Shown: one piece after another, positions 16,421 to 24,243 of the stretch
Layout: each line of letters starts with the position of its first letter
Position numbering within the stretch: the stretch's first letter is position 1
Source of the DNA: Bacteroides mediterraneensis
GTDB taxonomy: Bacteria; Bacteroidota; Bacteroidia; Bacteroidales; Bacteroidaceae
Direction: 5' to 3'
NCBI RefSeq assembly: GCF_900128455.1
Contig: NZ_LT635783.1
Location: forward strand, 3,966,359 to 4,030,358
DNA length: 64,000 nt
Notes under the pieces: generated by a model
The model's input: only the letters and a program-made list of their open reading frames with translations
What the model was told of the DNA's origin: nothing
Database searches by the model: none
Position numbers and translations under genes: made by a program

Positions 16421-17422
16421 TTATTTTTCATTATAAATCACGCCCATCACCGTTTGTCCTACGGCCTGAAGCGTGGCTTTGTCAATATTTTCAATTGTAT
16501 CATCCAGTGTGTGCCAGGTAGGGTTGAAGCCTGTGTTACTTTGTGTGTCATAGTGGATGATGTCTACACAGGGAATCTGGCGGTACTGGTGCACATAGAG
16601 ATGATCGTCGGTGATTTGGCCTCCGTCTTCCTTGATGAAGTAGTTGCCATAGCCTAAATGATCGGCCATCTTCCAGATTTTCTTCATGGCATTATTGGCC
16701 GTCCGCTTGGAATAGTCTTCATAGTAGAATGTGGCATTCTTTCCGCCTACCATGTCCAACAGGATGCCGAAGCGCGCCTTGTAATCAGGCACGTGAGGGA
16801 TACGTCCCCAGTATTGGGAGCCCAGACACCAAGTGTCCGGTTTGTACGTTCCTTTGTAGAATTCTGGCGTGCCGTAATCTTCCGCATCGAAGAATACGAG
16901 GTCGATGCCTACTTGCGGAGCCTGCTGTTGAATCTGTCGAGCAATTTCAAGCAAGACGCCCACTCCGCTGGCACCGTCGTTTGCTCCGTCAATTGCCTTC
17001 CGGTGGTTGGCTTCCTCATCCTGGTCGGCGTACGGACGGCAGTCCCAGTGCGCACAGAGCATCACCCGTTTCTTGTTTTCCGGCTGATAGGCTCCGATGA
17101 TATTGCGTGATTTCAGGATTGTGCCATCGTAAGCAATCAGGTCTGCTTGCTGATTATAAACGGTGGCTCCGAATTTCTTCAATTGGGCGGCCAAGTAATC
17201 TCCGCATTTACGATGCGCCTCCGTATTGGGTACGCGAGGTCCGAAGGCTACCTGTGCGGCTACATACGCGTATGCACTGTCGGCATTGAAAGCCGGGGCC
17301 TGCACAATTGTGGCTTCCGTTTCTTCAGTTTGCTCACTGTTTTTCGAACTGCTTCCACAGGAAATGAAAGTTCCTCCCGTTATCAAAGCACTTACAATCA
17401 GCAGGTTTTTTATTGAAATCAT
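16421..17422 (-). CDS. M28 lipoprotein, glutaminyl-peptide cyclotransferase-like
   Basis: A 333-residue exported zinc hydrolase-fold protein. It starts with a lipoprotein signal (MISIKNLLIVSALITGG then TFISC, Cys22). Zinc-site motifs of the M28/type II glutaminyl cyclase family are visible: LCAHWDCRPYAD, GANDGASGVGV, FFDAEDYG and a late HYDTQSNTGFNPTWHTLDD. Related bacterial enzymes of Bacteroidetes cyclise N-terminal glutamine to pyroglutamate on exported proteins; aminopeptidase activity cannot be excluded. I chose the ATG at 17422 and not 17449 because a promoter box at 17447-17454 places the transcript start downstream of 17449. Confidence 0.85.
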   Translation of the reverse strand: MISIKNLLIVSALITGGTFISCGSSSKNSEQTEETEATIVQAPAFNADSAYAYVAAQVAFGPRVPNTEAHRKCGDYLAAQLKKFGATVYNQQADLIAYDGTILKSRNIIGAYQPENKKRVMLCAHWDCRPYADQDEEANHRKAIDGANDGASGVGVLLEIARQIQQQAPQVGIDLVFFDAEDYGTPEFYKGTYKPDTWCLGSQYWGRIPHVPDYKARFGILLDMVGGKNATFYYEDYSKRTANNAMKKIWKMADHLGYGNYFIKEDGGQITDDHLYVHQYRQIPCVDIIHYDTQSNTGFNPTWHTLDDTIENIDKATLQAVGQTVMGVIYNEK

Positions 17423-17446
17423 AATCCTTTCATTTAGTTTGTGCTG

Positions 17447-17454
17447 CAAAGGTA
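17447..17454 (-). promoter_or_regulatory. Promoter -7 box for the M28-sufE unit
   Basis: Read on the minus strand this is TACCTTTG, matching the Bacteroidetes -7 consensus TAnnTTTG. The expected transcript start near 17443 gives a short leader before the ATG at 17422. Confidence 0.65.
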
Positions 17455-17500
17455 AACTTATTTTCGCAGACCCCTTGCAGCCGTAAATACGTTTTAAACT

Positions 17501-19270
17501 TTATTTGTAGGAGCCGTTCTCCTGTACTTGCTGCATGACCCGCAGAAAGTTGCCGCCCCAGATACGGCGGATGTCTTCCTCACTGTAACGTTCGTGCAGC
17601 AGCTGGCGGGTGAAGTTGATCATCTCTGAAGAATCATTGCATCCGATGATGCCTCCGTCGCCGTCGAAGTCACTGCCGATGCCCACATGCTCGATGCCCA
17701 TTACGTTCACCATGTGGTTCAGGTGCTCAATGGCATCCAGGATATGTGCCGGGCGGTCAGTGCGAAGGAAGCCGCTGTACAGACAGACCTGTACCACACC
17801 CCCTTTTCGGGCAATGGCACGGAGTTGTTCATCGGTCAGGTTGCGCGGATGGTCGCAGAGTGCTCGGCTGGAAGAATGTGAGCAGACTACCGGTTGGCTG
17901 CTGATGTCGAGTGTGTCGTAGAAGGTTCGTTCGCCACTGTGCGACAAGTCCACCATCATGCCCAGGCGGTTCATCTCTCGAATCACCTGTTCGCCGAAAG
18001 GGGTGACTCCCAAGTTTTCCTCGTTGCGGCGGGCTGAACCACAGATGTCGTTGTTCCCGTTGTGGCAGAGAGTCATGTATACCACTCCCCGTTTGCGGAA
18101 ATGTTCTACCCGGCTGAGGTCTTTCCCGATGGCATATCCGTTTTCAATACCTAGCATGATGGCCTTCTTACCTTCTCGTTTCAGGCGGTATAAGTCATCG
18201 GGCGTATACGCGATGTCTACTGTGGTACAGTTCCTGGCCACCATCTCCTCAATCTCATTCAGCAGACGGTCGGCTTTGGCGGTAGCTGCCAGCAAGGCTT
18301 CGTCCGTCCGTTCCTTTTGTTCTAGATAAGCTACCATGATGGTGGCATCCTGTCGTCCTTCCGTCATCTTGTGCAGGTCGACCTTGATTTTGGGGTCGCG
18401 CGTATCAAAGCGGATGTGCTGGTCGAAAAACATCGGTGTGTCGCAATGGGTATCCAGAATCAGCAGACGCTGGTGCAGCTCCTTGGCCTTCCGGAACAAA
18501 CGGGCTTCGCGAACGAGCCATCCGAAGAGCGGCATCATGCATTTGTCTTGATTCAGGATGAAACATTCCGGATGCCACTGTACGCCCAGCATAGATTTAT
18601 ATTCCGTGCTTTCGATGGCTTCTATCACCCCGTCGGGGGCCGTAGCTGATACCCGAAAACCGGGTGCCGGCTCTTTTACCGCCTGATGATGGAAGGAATT
18701 GACAGCTACTTCCTTGGCGTTTAGAATACGGGCCAGCAGGCTACCCTCCGCCAGTTCCACCCGGTGTGACGGGAAACTCCGTTCCAGGTCTTGACTGTGT
18801 TTGATAGACGGCGTTTCTTTCTGTGCATAAATGTCCTGATAGAGTGTACCGCCCAAAGCGGCGTTGAGCACTTGGATACCGCGGCAGATACCCAATATCG
18901 GAATCTGCCGATGGGCCGCCAGGCGCGTCAGCAGCAGTTCCTGCCGGTCGCGGTGAGGGTTAATGCTGTGGAGTTCCCGAATCGGATCTTCGTGCAAGAA
19001 AAGCGGATTCAAGTCACCTCCGCCTGTAAGCAACAGTCCGTCCAAGTGGTCCAGTGTGTTGATTAGTAAGTTGGCATCCTCGTAAGGAGGAATTACCACT
19101 GGTACACCTCCTGCCTGAATGACAGACTGGTAATATCCCGGTGCCAGAGTCAGATTGCCGTCACTGAAGTTTCCTGTGAGTCCGATGAGTGGTGCTTCCT
19201 TGCGGTTGGGGAAACGGCTGTGAATCCCCTCATCGAGGGCTTGAATATCGAAAGAAAAATTTGTTTTCAT
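17501..19270 (-). CDS. Fusion of peptidase C26 (PuuD-like) and dipeptidase M19
   Basis: A 589-residue two-domain protein. Residues about 25-260 are a class I amidotransferase/peptidase C26 domain: nucleophile C129 in LGICRGIQ and the H233/E235 pair in QWHPECF, as in gamma-glutamyl hydrolases. Residues about 268-585 are a membrane-dipeptidase (M19) domain with zinc motifs DTHCDT (H275, D277), the glutamate of GIENGYA, VDLSHSGE, VCSHSSSRALCDHPRNL and GSDFDGDG. No signal peptide is seen. Joint cleavage of gamma-glutamyl bonds and dipeptides, for example in glutathione or peptidoglycan turnover, is an inference. The start at 19270 is preferred because a promoter box lies at 19298-19305. Confidence 0.88.
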   Translation of the reverse strand: MKTNFSFDIQALDEGIHSRFPNRKEAPLIGLTGNFSDGNLTLAPGYYQSVIQAGGVPVVIPPYEDANLLINTLDHLDGLLLTGGGDLNPLFLHEDPIRELHSINPHRDRQELLLTRLAAHRQIPILGICRGIQVLNAALGGTLYQDIYAQKETPSIKHSQDLERSFPSHRVELAEGSLLARILNAKEVAVNSFHHQAVKEPAPGFRVSATAPDGVIEAIESTEYKSMLGVQWHPECFILNQDKCMMPLFGWLVREARLFRKAKELHQRLLILDTHCDTPMFFDQHIRFDTRDPKIKVDLHKMTEGRQDATIMVAYLEQKERTDEALLAATAKADRLLNEIEEMVARNCTTVDIAYTPDDLYRLKREGKKAIMLGIENGYAIGKDLSRVEHFRKRGVVYMTLCHNGNNDICGSARRNEENLGVTPFGEQVIREMNRLGMMVDLSHSGERTFYDTLDISSQPVVCSHSSSRALCDHPRNLTDEQLRAIARKGGVVQVCLYSGFLRTDRPAHILDAIEHLNHMVNVMGIEHVGIGSDFDGDGGIIGCNDSSEMINFTRQLLHERYSEEDIRRIWGGNFLRVMQQVQENGSYK

Positions 19271-19297
19271 GCGTGTGTACTTTTTTAGCAAGTTAGG

Positions 19298-19305
19298 CAA
19301 ATATA
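19298..19305 (-). promoter_or_regulatory. Promoter -7 box for the C26-M19 gene
   Basis: TATATTTG on the minus strand, a match to TAnnTTTG. The transcript would start near 19293, leaving about 23 bases before the ATG at 19270 and ruling out the upstream in-frame ATG at 19300. Confidence 0.65.
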
Positions 19306-19460
19306 GAGAGAACTTGTGAATTTATGGCACAATAAAGTGGATAAAGTCGTTAATTTGTTTTTTTGTCTATGTCTCTCTTCCAGAGCGTATAGCATTAATT
19401 AGCATCTCGGATAGATAGTTATTCAAATTATTTTCTCATATTTGTTTAAAATCTAATGAT

Positions 19461-20381
19461 ATGGAGTTGATTCAAAGCCTTTCTCAGATGGTGAACTGCC
19501 TGCGTTCGCGCGGCATACGCCGGAAAGTAGCGGTAGTCTGCCCGAACGACCCGCATACGGAGTATGTGATTATCCGCAGCCTGAGGGAGGAAATTGCTGA
19601 ATATCTTTTGGTGACGGATTCAGCCCATTTGAAGGAGGCTCTCGACTTGCGGTCGGCTTCTCCTGATTTTGTGCATATCTACGAAGCGGGTACTCCCGAT
19701 GAAGCGGCTGCATTGGCCGTGCAACTGGTACGTACGGGCGAAGCCGAAGTATTGATGAAAGGACTCATCAACACGGACAACCTCTTGCGGGCGGTATTGA
19801 AGAAAGGAGAGGGCCTGTTGCCCGAAGGAGGGGTGTTGAGCCATGTCACAGTGGCACAGGTTCCCTTATATCACAAACTGCTGTTTTTTTCGGATGCGGC
19901 AGTGATTCCACGGCCTACTTTGGAACAGTTCCGGGCAATGATTACCTACGATTTGGATTTGTGTCGTAAGCTGGGCTGTGAAGAACCTCGGGTGGCACTT
20001 GTTCATTGTACGGAAAAAATCAGCGAGAAGTTTCCCCACACCTTGAGTTATGTGGAAATCAAAAAGGACGCGCAGGAGGGACGTTTCGGACATGTCTTTA
20101 TCGACGGACCGATGGATGCCAAAACCGCCTGCGACAAGCACAGCGGGGAGATAAAGGGCCTTTCTTCTCCCGTTGTCGGCAATGCGGATATTCTGATTTT
20201 CCCCAATATCGAATCGGGCAATACGTTTTACAAAACCTTGTCCCTGTTTGGCGATGCGAACATGGCAGGCATGCTCACCGGAACTCTTGCACCGGTGGTA
20301 GTGCCTTCACGGAGTGACTCCGGTAACTCCAAATACTACAGTCTGGTACTGGCTTGCCTGGCAGGGGCGCGAAAAGAATAA
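19461..20381 (+). CDS. ptb: Phosphate acyltransferase (phosphate butyryltransferase type)
   Basis: A 306-residue member of the phosphate acetyl/butyryltransferase family, which interconverts acyl-CoA and acyl phosphate. Family segments include AEVLMKGLINTDNLLRAVL, GVLSHVTVAQVPLYHKLLFF (one residue past it trimmed), GPMDAKTACDKHSGEIKGLS then SPVVGNADILIFPNIESGN. It is coupled to buk 11 bases downstream, so the pair can turn butyryl-CoA or a branched acyl-CoA into acid plus ATP. A near-consensus -7 box (CATATTTG, 19437-19444) precedes it. Substrate chain length cannot be read from the sequence. Confidence 0.9.
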   Translation: MELIQSLSQMVNCLRSRGIRRKVAVVCPNDPHTEYVIIRSLREEIAEYLLVTDSAHLKEALDLRSASPDFVHIYEAGTPDEAAALAVQLVRTGEAEVLMKGLINTDNLLRAVLKKGEGLLPEGGVLSHVTVAQVPLYHKLLFFSDAAVIPRPTLEQFRAMITYDLDLCRKLGCEEPRVALVHCTEKISEKFPHTLSYVEIKKDAQEGRFGHVFIDGPMDAKTACDKHSGEIKGLSSPVVGNADILIFPNIESGNTFYKTLSLFGDANMAGMLTGTLAPVVVPSRSDSGNSKYYSLVLACLAGARKE

Positions 20382-20392
20382 GACCTGACCTT

Positions 20393-21469
20393 ATGAAAAT
20401 ACTTGTCATTAACCCGGGCTCCACTTCCACGAAGCTGGCAGTCTATGAGAATGAGAATCCCGTGTGGCGTGAAAGTATCGCGCATCCGTCCAAGGAACTG
20501 TCGGACTTTCACCATATCAACGAGCAGTATGAGTATCGTCGTGCGCATGTGCACGATACGCTGGAGAAGGCGGGCATTCCGCTTGCTTTTGACGCCGTGA
20601 TTGCGCGCGGTGGCTTGTTGAAACCGACTCCTGGAGGAGTGTATCAAATCAATGAGCGTATCAAGCATGACTTGTGGCATGCCAGTATGGAACATGCGTC
20701 GAACCTGGCGGCATGGATTGCCGACGAGATAGCGCATTGTGCCGGTTGTCCGTCTTATCTGGCCGATCCGGTAGTGACAGACGAGCTGCGTGATTTGGCC
20801 CGTATATCCGGCATCCCGGAGCTTCCCCGTATCTCCATTTTTCATGCCTTGAACAGTCGGGCTGTATCCCGACGTTATGCGGCCCGTATCGGACGGAAGT
20901 ATGAAGAACTGAACCTGATTGTGGCCCACTTGGGGGGAGGCATCTCGGTCAGTGCGCATCACTATGGGAAAGTGGTCGATGTGAATAATGCCTTGAATGG
21001 GGAAGGCCCTTTCAGTCCGGAACGGGCGGGAACGTTGCCGGCCCGACAGTTGGTTGATTTGTGTTTCAGCGGGAAATATACATACGCGGAAATCCGGAAG
21101 ATGATTAACGGTCGGGGGGGACTGGTGGCACATCTGGGTACTACCGATGTGCAGAGTATCATCCGTTGGGCCCATGCCGGAGCCGAAAAGCACAAACTGG
21201 TACTCGATGCCATGCTCTACACGGTGGCCAAGCAAGTTGGAGCCATGCATATTGCCCTGCACGGACAGACCGATGCTGTGATTTTGACAGGGGGTATCGC
21301 TTTCAATGACTATTGTATCCGCGGGTTGCGGGAGTGGCTGGAAGGGCTGGCTCCGATTGTGGTCATTCCCGGAGAAGATGAGATGGGAGCGTTGGCCATG
21401 AATGCGCTGGGTGTGTTGCGAGGAGAACTGACCTTGCAGGAGTATGCACCGGAAGAGCATGTAGAATAA
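20393..21469 (+). CDS. buk: Butyrate kinase family acyl kinase
   Basis: A 358-residue ASKHA-fold acyl kinase. The phosphate-binding motif MKILVINPGSTSTKLAVYEN opens the protein, with LIVAHLGGGISVSAH (about residue 180) and VILTGGIAFNDYC (about residue 300) as further nucleotide-site motifs. It makes acid and ATP from acyl phosphate, completing the route begun by ptb. I start it at the ATG at 20393 because the upstream in-frame extension overlaps the end of ptb and lacks family similarity. Branched-chain acids (isobutyrate, isovalerate) are as likely as butyrate. Confidence 0.9.
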   Translation: MKILVINPGSTSTKLAVYENENPVWRESIAHPSKELSDFHHINEQYEYRRAHVHDTLEKAGIPLAFDAVIARGGLLKPTPGGVYQINERIKHDLWHASMEHASNLAAWIADEIAHCAGCPSYLADPVVTDELRDLARISGIPELPRISIFHALNSRAVSRRYAARIGRKYEELNLIVAHLGGGISVSAHHYGKVVDVNNALNGEGPFSPERAGTLPARQLVDLCFSGKYTYAEIRKMINGRGGLVAHLGTTDVQSIIRWAHAGAEKHKLVLDAMLYTVAKQVGAMHIALHGQTDAVILTGGIAFNDYCIRGLREWLEGLAPIVVIPGEDEMGALAMNALGVLRGELTLQEYAPEEHVE

Positions 21470-21504
21470 AAAATCGGGACATCTTCGTCACGAAGATATC
21501 CCGA
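21468..21504 (-). terminator. Leftward terminator downstream of the orphan sus operon
   Basis: Arms TCGGGACATCTTCG (21474-21487) and CGAAGATATCCCGA (21491-21504), one wobble pair, loop of three bases. On the minus strand it is followed by six T residues (21468-21473 as A). It begins three bases after the buk stop but is oriented for the leftward genes. Confidence 0.75.
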
Positions 21505-21511
21505 CAAATCC

Positions 21512-21562
21512 TTATTTAAGGTTAAACGTCAGTGTGAATACTGACTCTTCAAGAGAGATTAT
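21512..21562 (-). pseudogene. Vestigial C-terminal tail of a beta-barrel protein
   Basis: On the minus strand the bases read IISLEESVFTLTFNLK followed by TAA at 21512-21514. Alternating hydrophobic residues ending in a lysine are typical of the last strand of an outer membrane barrel. No start or body exists: a stop codon and then a terminator hairpin lie directly upstream. It may be the leftover end of a deleted SusC-like or other barrel gene. At 16 codons chance cannot be excluded. Confidence 0.35.
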
Positions 21563-21566
21563 TTAG

Positions 21567-21602
21567 AAAAGACTGTATCCCATCAACGGGGATCAGTCTT
21601 TT
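21567..21602 (-). terminator. Terminator of the susC-susD-lipoprotein operon
   Basis: Stem AAAAGACTG (21567-21575) with CAGTCTTTT (21594-21602), extended inside by ATCCC/GGGAT. It lies four bases past the lipoprotein stop codon (21607), and its A/T-rich arms could let it work in both directions. Confidence 0.8.
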
Positions 21603-21606
21603 GTGT

Positions 21607-22476
21607 TTAGTCTGCAATAAACTCATCATAGCCATAACCAAGAGCTCCAGCAGAAACTTGATAGGCTATAAGGATAAAGCAGTTGTGGTTGGCGTACATA
21701 CCACTTTCATAACCATTGTCGGTTACAAATGCATCATTTCCTTGCCAGTAACCAATATCGCTGACTGAGATACTTCCGTAGCTTCCATAGGTGTACGAAG
21801 TCAGGGTGGAAGGTACACGGAAGAACTGGTATTCTCCTTGTGAATCCGTTGCAGTCTTATCAATCAGGTTAATCTTCATGCTGTATCCTTCTCCAAATAC
21901 GTCTTTGAAGCGGTACAGAGTGGGATCCGTCGTACAAACTTGTAAGGTAGTTGGTACAGAAGACTGCCCCAAGATGGTGGCTGCAGGAGTTCCGCTTGCA
22001 CTGGTAGTTCCGAATACATAAGTACCTGTTGCTACATCTTCCCAGGCAAGTCCGGTAAACACTACTTCTTGTGAAGCCATGTTGCTTCCGTTTACGGCTA
22101 CTACGGTGATGGTATATTCACCTTGCAGGTTGGTGAGGGTGATGTCTGCGTTAGACTCTCCAGAGATACCTTCTATTTTAGTTCCGTTTTCTACGACATA
22201 AGTCATATATCCGGTTTCTCCATCGGCTTCCACATGTGCATTCTTGTCTGCGGTAGTTTCTGCCAGATAGTAAGCCTCACTCACCTGATTGTTGGCGGCA
22301 ATACGGATTCTCACATCATTGTCAGGGTTATATTCCGGTGCTTCAACTGCATATTCATATAGCGTGATGGCAGGTGCCCCGTCTGTACCTGGAGTAGTTC
22401 CTTCTTCTTCCTTACAGCTGGTCATTGCCACTATAGCAAGGAGAATCATTCCCAAAGCATTGATATATTTTTTCAT
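21607..22476 (-). CDS. Surface lipoprotein of the orphan sus operon
   Basis: A 289-residue lipoprotein (signal MKKYINALGMILLAIVAMTS then Cys21, with an acidic KEEE after it, as in surface-exposed Bacteroides lipoproteins). An N-terminal immunoglobulin/FN3-like domain is suggested by ITVVAVNGSNMASQEVVFTG. The rest is beta-rich and unrecognised. It is the third gene after susC and susD, the position usually held by an SusE/SusF-type or other ligand-binding lipoprotein, so binding of the transported substrate is the best guess. Confidence 0.7.
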   Translation of the reverse strand: MKKYINALGMILLAIVAMTSCKEEEGTTPGTDGAPAITLYEYAVEAPEYNPDNDVRIRIAANNQVSEAYYLAETTADKNAHVEADGETGYMTYVVENGTKIEGISGESNADITLTNLQGEYTITVVAVNGSNMASQEVVFTGLAWEDVATGTYVFGTTSASGTPAATILGQSSVPTTLQVCTTDPTLYRFKDVFGEGYSMKINLIDKTATDSQGEYQFFRVPSTLTSYTYGSYGSISVSDIGYWQGNDAFVTDNGYESGMYANHNCFILIAYQVSAGALGYGYDEFIAD

Positions 22477-22507
22477 GTTCCTATTCTTTATTTAATGAAT
22501 CAACTTT

Positions 22508-24229
22508 TTAATTAGCCCATGTAAATTCGCTGGAGTCGGATGTAGGCATAATCGGAGTCGGATTGTTGGTGCAGGCTGCATTGTAGTCAGTTTCTGTACC
22601 TACGATGCAGAAGTCCATCCAGTCGGGATGTACGTTTCCTGAGTTCACATTGTAACCTCCATAGTTCCAGCGGTAGCCTTTGATGTGGTTGGTATTTGCA
22701 TAGCTGCGAATGATACCTTTGTCGTAACGTTTGATATCGTAGGTGGCAAAACCTTCACCCCAAAGTTCTACACGGCGCTGCCACCACACTTCGTTCTGGA
22801 ATCCAGTCGCATGATTGTTTCCGTAGGTATCGTTTGTATGTTTGCCATATACGTATTGCGGGTCACGGGTCTTGGCAAAGTTGGTCAACAGGGTGATTCC
22901 TCTTGCTTCGCTTTGCATACCGGCAGCTTCTGCTTCAATCAACATCATTTCTTCCACACGCATCAAAGGAACAGATACGGTGAAGGCTGCATATTGGTTG
23001 GCATGTTCTCCGTTGGCTGGGCGGAATTTCAGTTCCAAACCTCCCACTTTTTGGGAAGGACTGGCTGCTGCAGTGGTCAGCAATCCTTCGGGAGAGTCTG
23101 AGTAGGCGCTCAATGCATCTACTGCATCTGCCTCGTCCATGTCGTCAATAGCAAAGTCTACAAAACATTTCTTGCGGAAGTCGGTAGCAGGAATGGTCTG
23201 GTAGAGGTGATAATCGATACGTTTCGGGGTACCGTAGTTGGCGGCATAACCGCAACCAGATTCACTGACTTCAATGATCATCTGTGCACCCCAGCTGCTA
23301 TCGCCATCATTCTGCAAGATACATGGGTCATCGTCTTTGAAGCGAACGGCGAACATCCAGGAATTGTTTCCATCCGGAGTGTTGAAACCGCTGGTGCGGG
23401 AAGTGTACTGGCTTTCTGTCAATGCGGTGTAACCTTGCTGGGCCAGTTTGGCATATTTTTCGGCGTTTGCCCAGTCTTCCATCACCAGGTAGGCACGGGC
23501 TTTCAAACCGTACACCACTGAAAGGTCCGGCGTGTACACATCCGTACGGGTGTAATCGGCCAAGTAAGTTTCTGCTTTATCCAGGTCGGACAGAATCTGT
23601 GCCCACATTACTTCGTTGGTTGCACGTGGATTGGTTGCCAAATCACTGACTGCAGTGGTTTCCAATACCAATGGTACGGTTTCGGCATTCTTGTCGATTG
23701 CATAAGACTTCTGGGCGAACATCTGTGCCAAGTCCATATAGAACATGGCTCTCATGGCGTAGGCAATACCTGCTCCCGACTTGTGTTCATCGGTAGGTTC
23801 CGGACCTGCCATGGTCAATACGTCGTTACAGCTTTTGATCCATCCGTAGAAATAAGTCCAAGGATACTGGCATACCGCATAGAGCGGGCCCAGACCTGTA
23901 CCGCAGGTGTACCAAGTGGTGTACCATTCACTTGTTGTATTCTCTAAGACGATATCTTGTCCCATGACGTCACGCATCAGGAAGAATGAGGTATAACCGT
24001 AATCGTATGGCGACATATCGGATGCGTTGTAGACAAATTTTCCCGCCATTGTATTGGTAATGGCGTCTACAAAGTTCTGGAAAGCTCCGGTGGCGTTAGC
24101 TGCTTGATCCACTGTCACATAGTTGCTTTGTGGCTCAATTTCTTTGATACAGCCTGTAAGCGATGTCATACCCAAGGCTGCCAGAGAAGCAAATAAAAAT
24201 ATTTTTTTCATCTTGTAGTTTCTTTTCAT
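22508..24229 (-). CDS. SusD-like ligand-binding outer membrane lipoprotein
   Basis: A 573-residue RagB/SusD-family lipoprotein with lipobox SLTGC near residue 27. TPR-like helices carry AMRAMFYMDLAQMF and YGLKARAYLVMEDWANAEK, both classic SusD segments, and the C-terminal region has EVWWQRRVELWGEGFATYDI then KRYDKG. It forms the lid over the SusC barrel and binds the ligand outside the cell. A second start (24211, MKKIFLFASLA) is possible. It is 14 bases downstream of susC. No glycosidase, lyase, peptidase or sigma regulator lies next to it, so the substrate is unknown. Confidence 0.9.
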   Translation of the reverse strand: MKRNYKMKKIFLFASLAALGMTSLTGCIKEIEPQSNYVTVDQAANATGAFQNFVDAITNTMAGKFVYNASDMSPYDYGYTSFFLMRDVMGQDIVLENTTSEWYTTWYTCGTGLGPLYAVCQYPWTYFYGWIKSCNDVLTMAGPEPTDEHKSGAGIAYAMRAMFYMDLAQMFAQKSYAIDKNAETVPLVLETTAVSDLATNPRATNEVMWAQILSDLDKAETYLADYTRTDVYTPDLSVVYGLKARAYLVMEDWANAEKYAKLAQQGYTALTESQYTSRTSGFNTPDGNNSWMFAVRFKDDDPCILQNDGDSSWGAQMIIEVSESGCGYAANYGTPKRIDYHLYQTIPATDFRKKCFVDFAIDDMDEADAVDALSAYSDSPEGLLTTAAASPSQKVGGLELKFRPANGEHANQYAAFTVSVPLMRVEEMMLIEAEAAGMQSEARGITLLTNFAKTRDPQYVYGKHTNDTYGNNHATGFQNEVWWQRRVELWGEGFATYDIKRYDKGIIRSYANTNHIKGYRWNYGGYNVNSGNVHPDWMDFCIVGTETDYNAACTNNPTPIMPTSDSSEFTWAN

Positions 24230-24243
24230 TGGTTAAAAACGAG

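Noticed and set aside
20336-21460. A 374-codon minus-strand frame over buk
   Set aside because: It is antisense to the acyl kinase gene with its conserved nucleotide-binding motifs.
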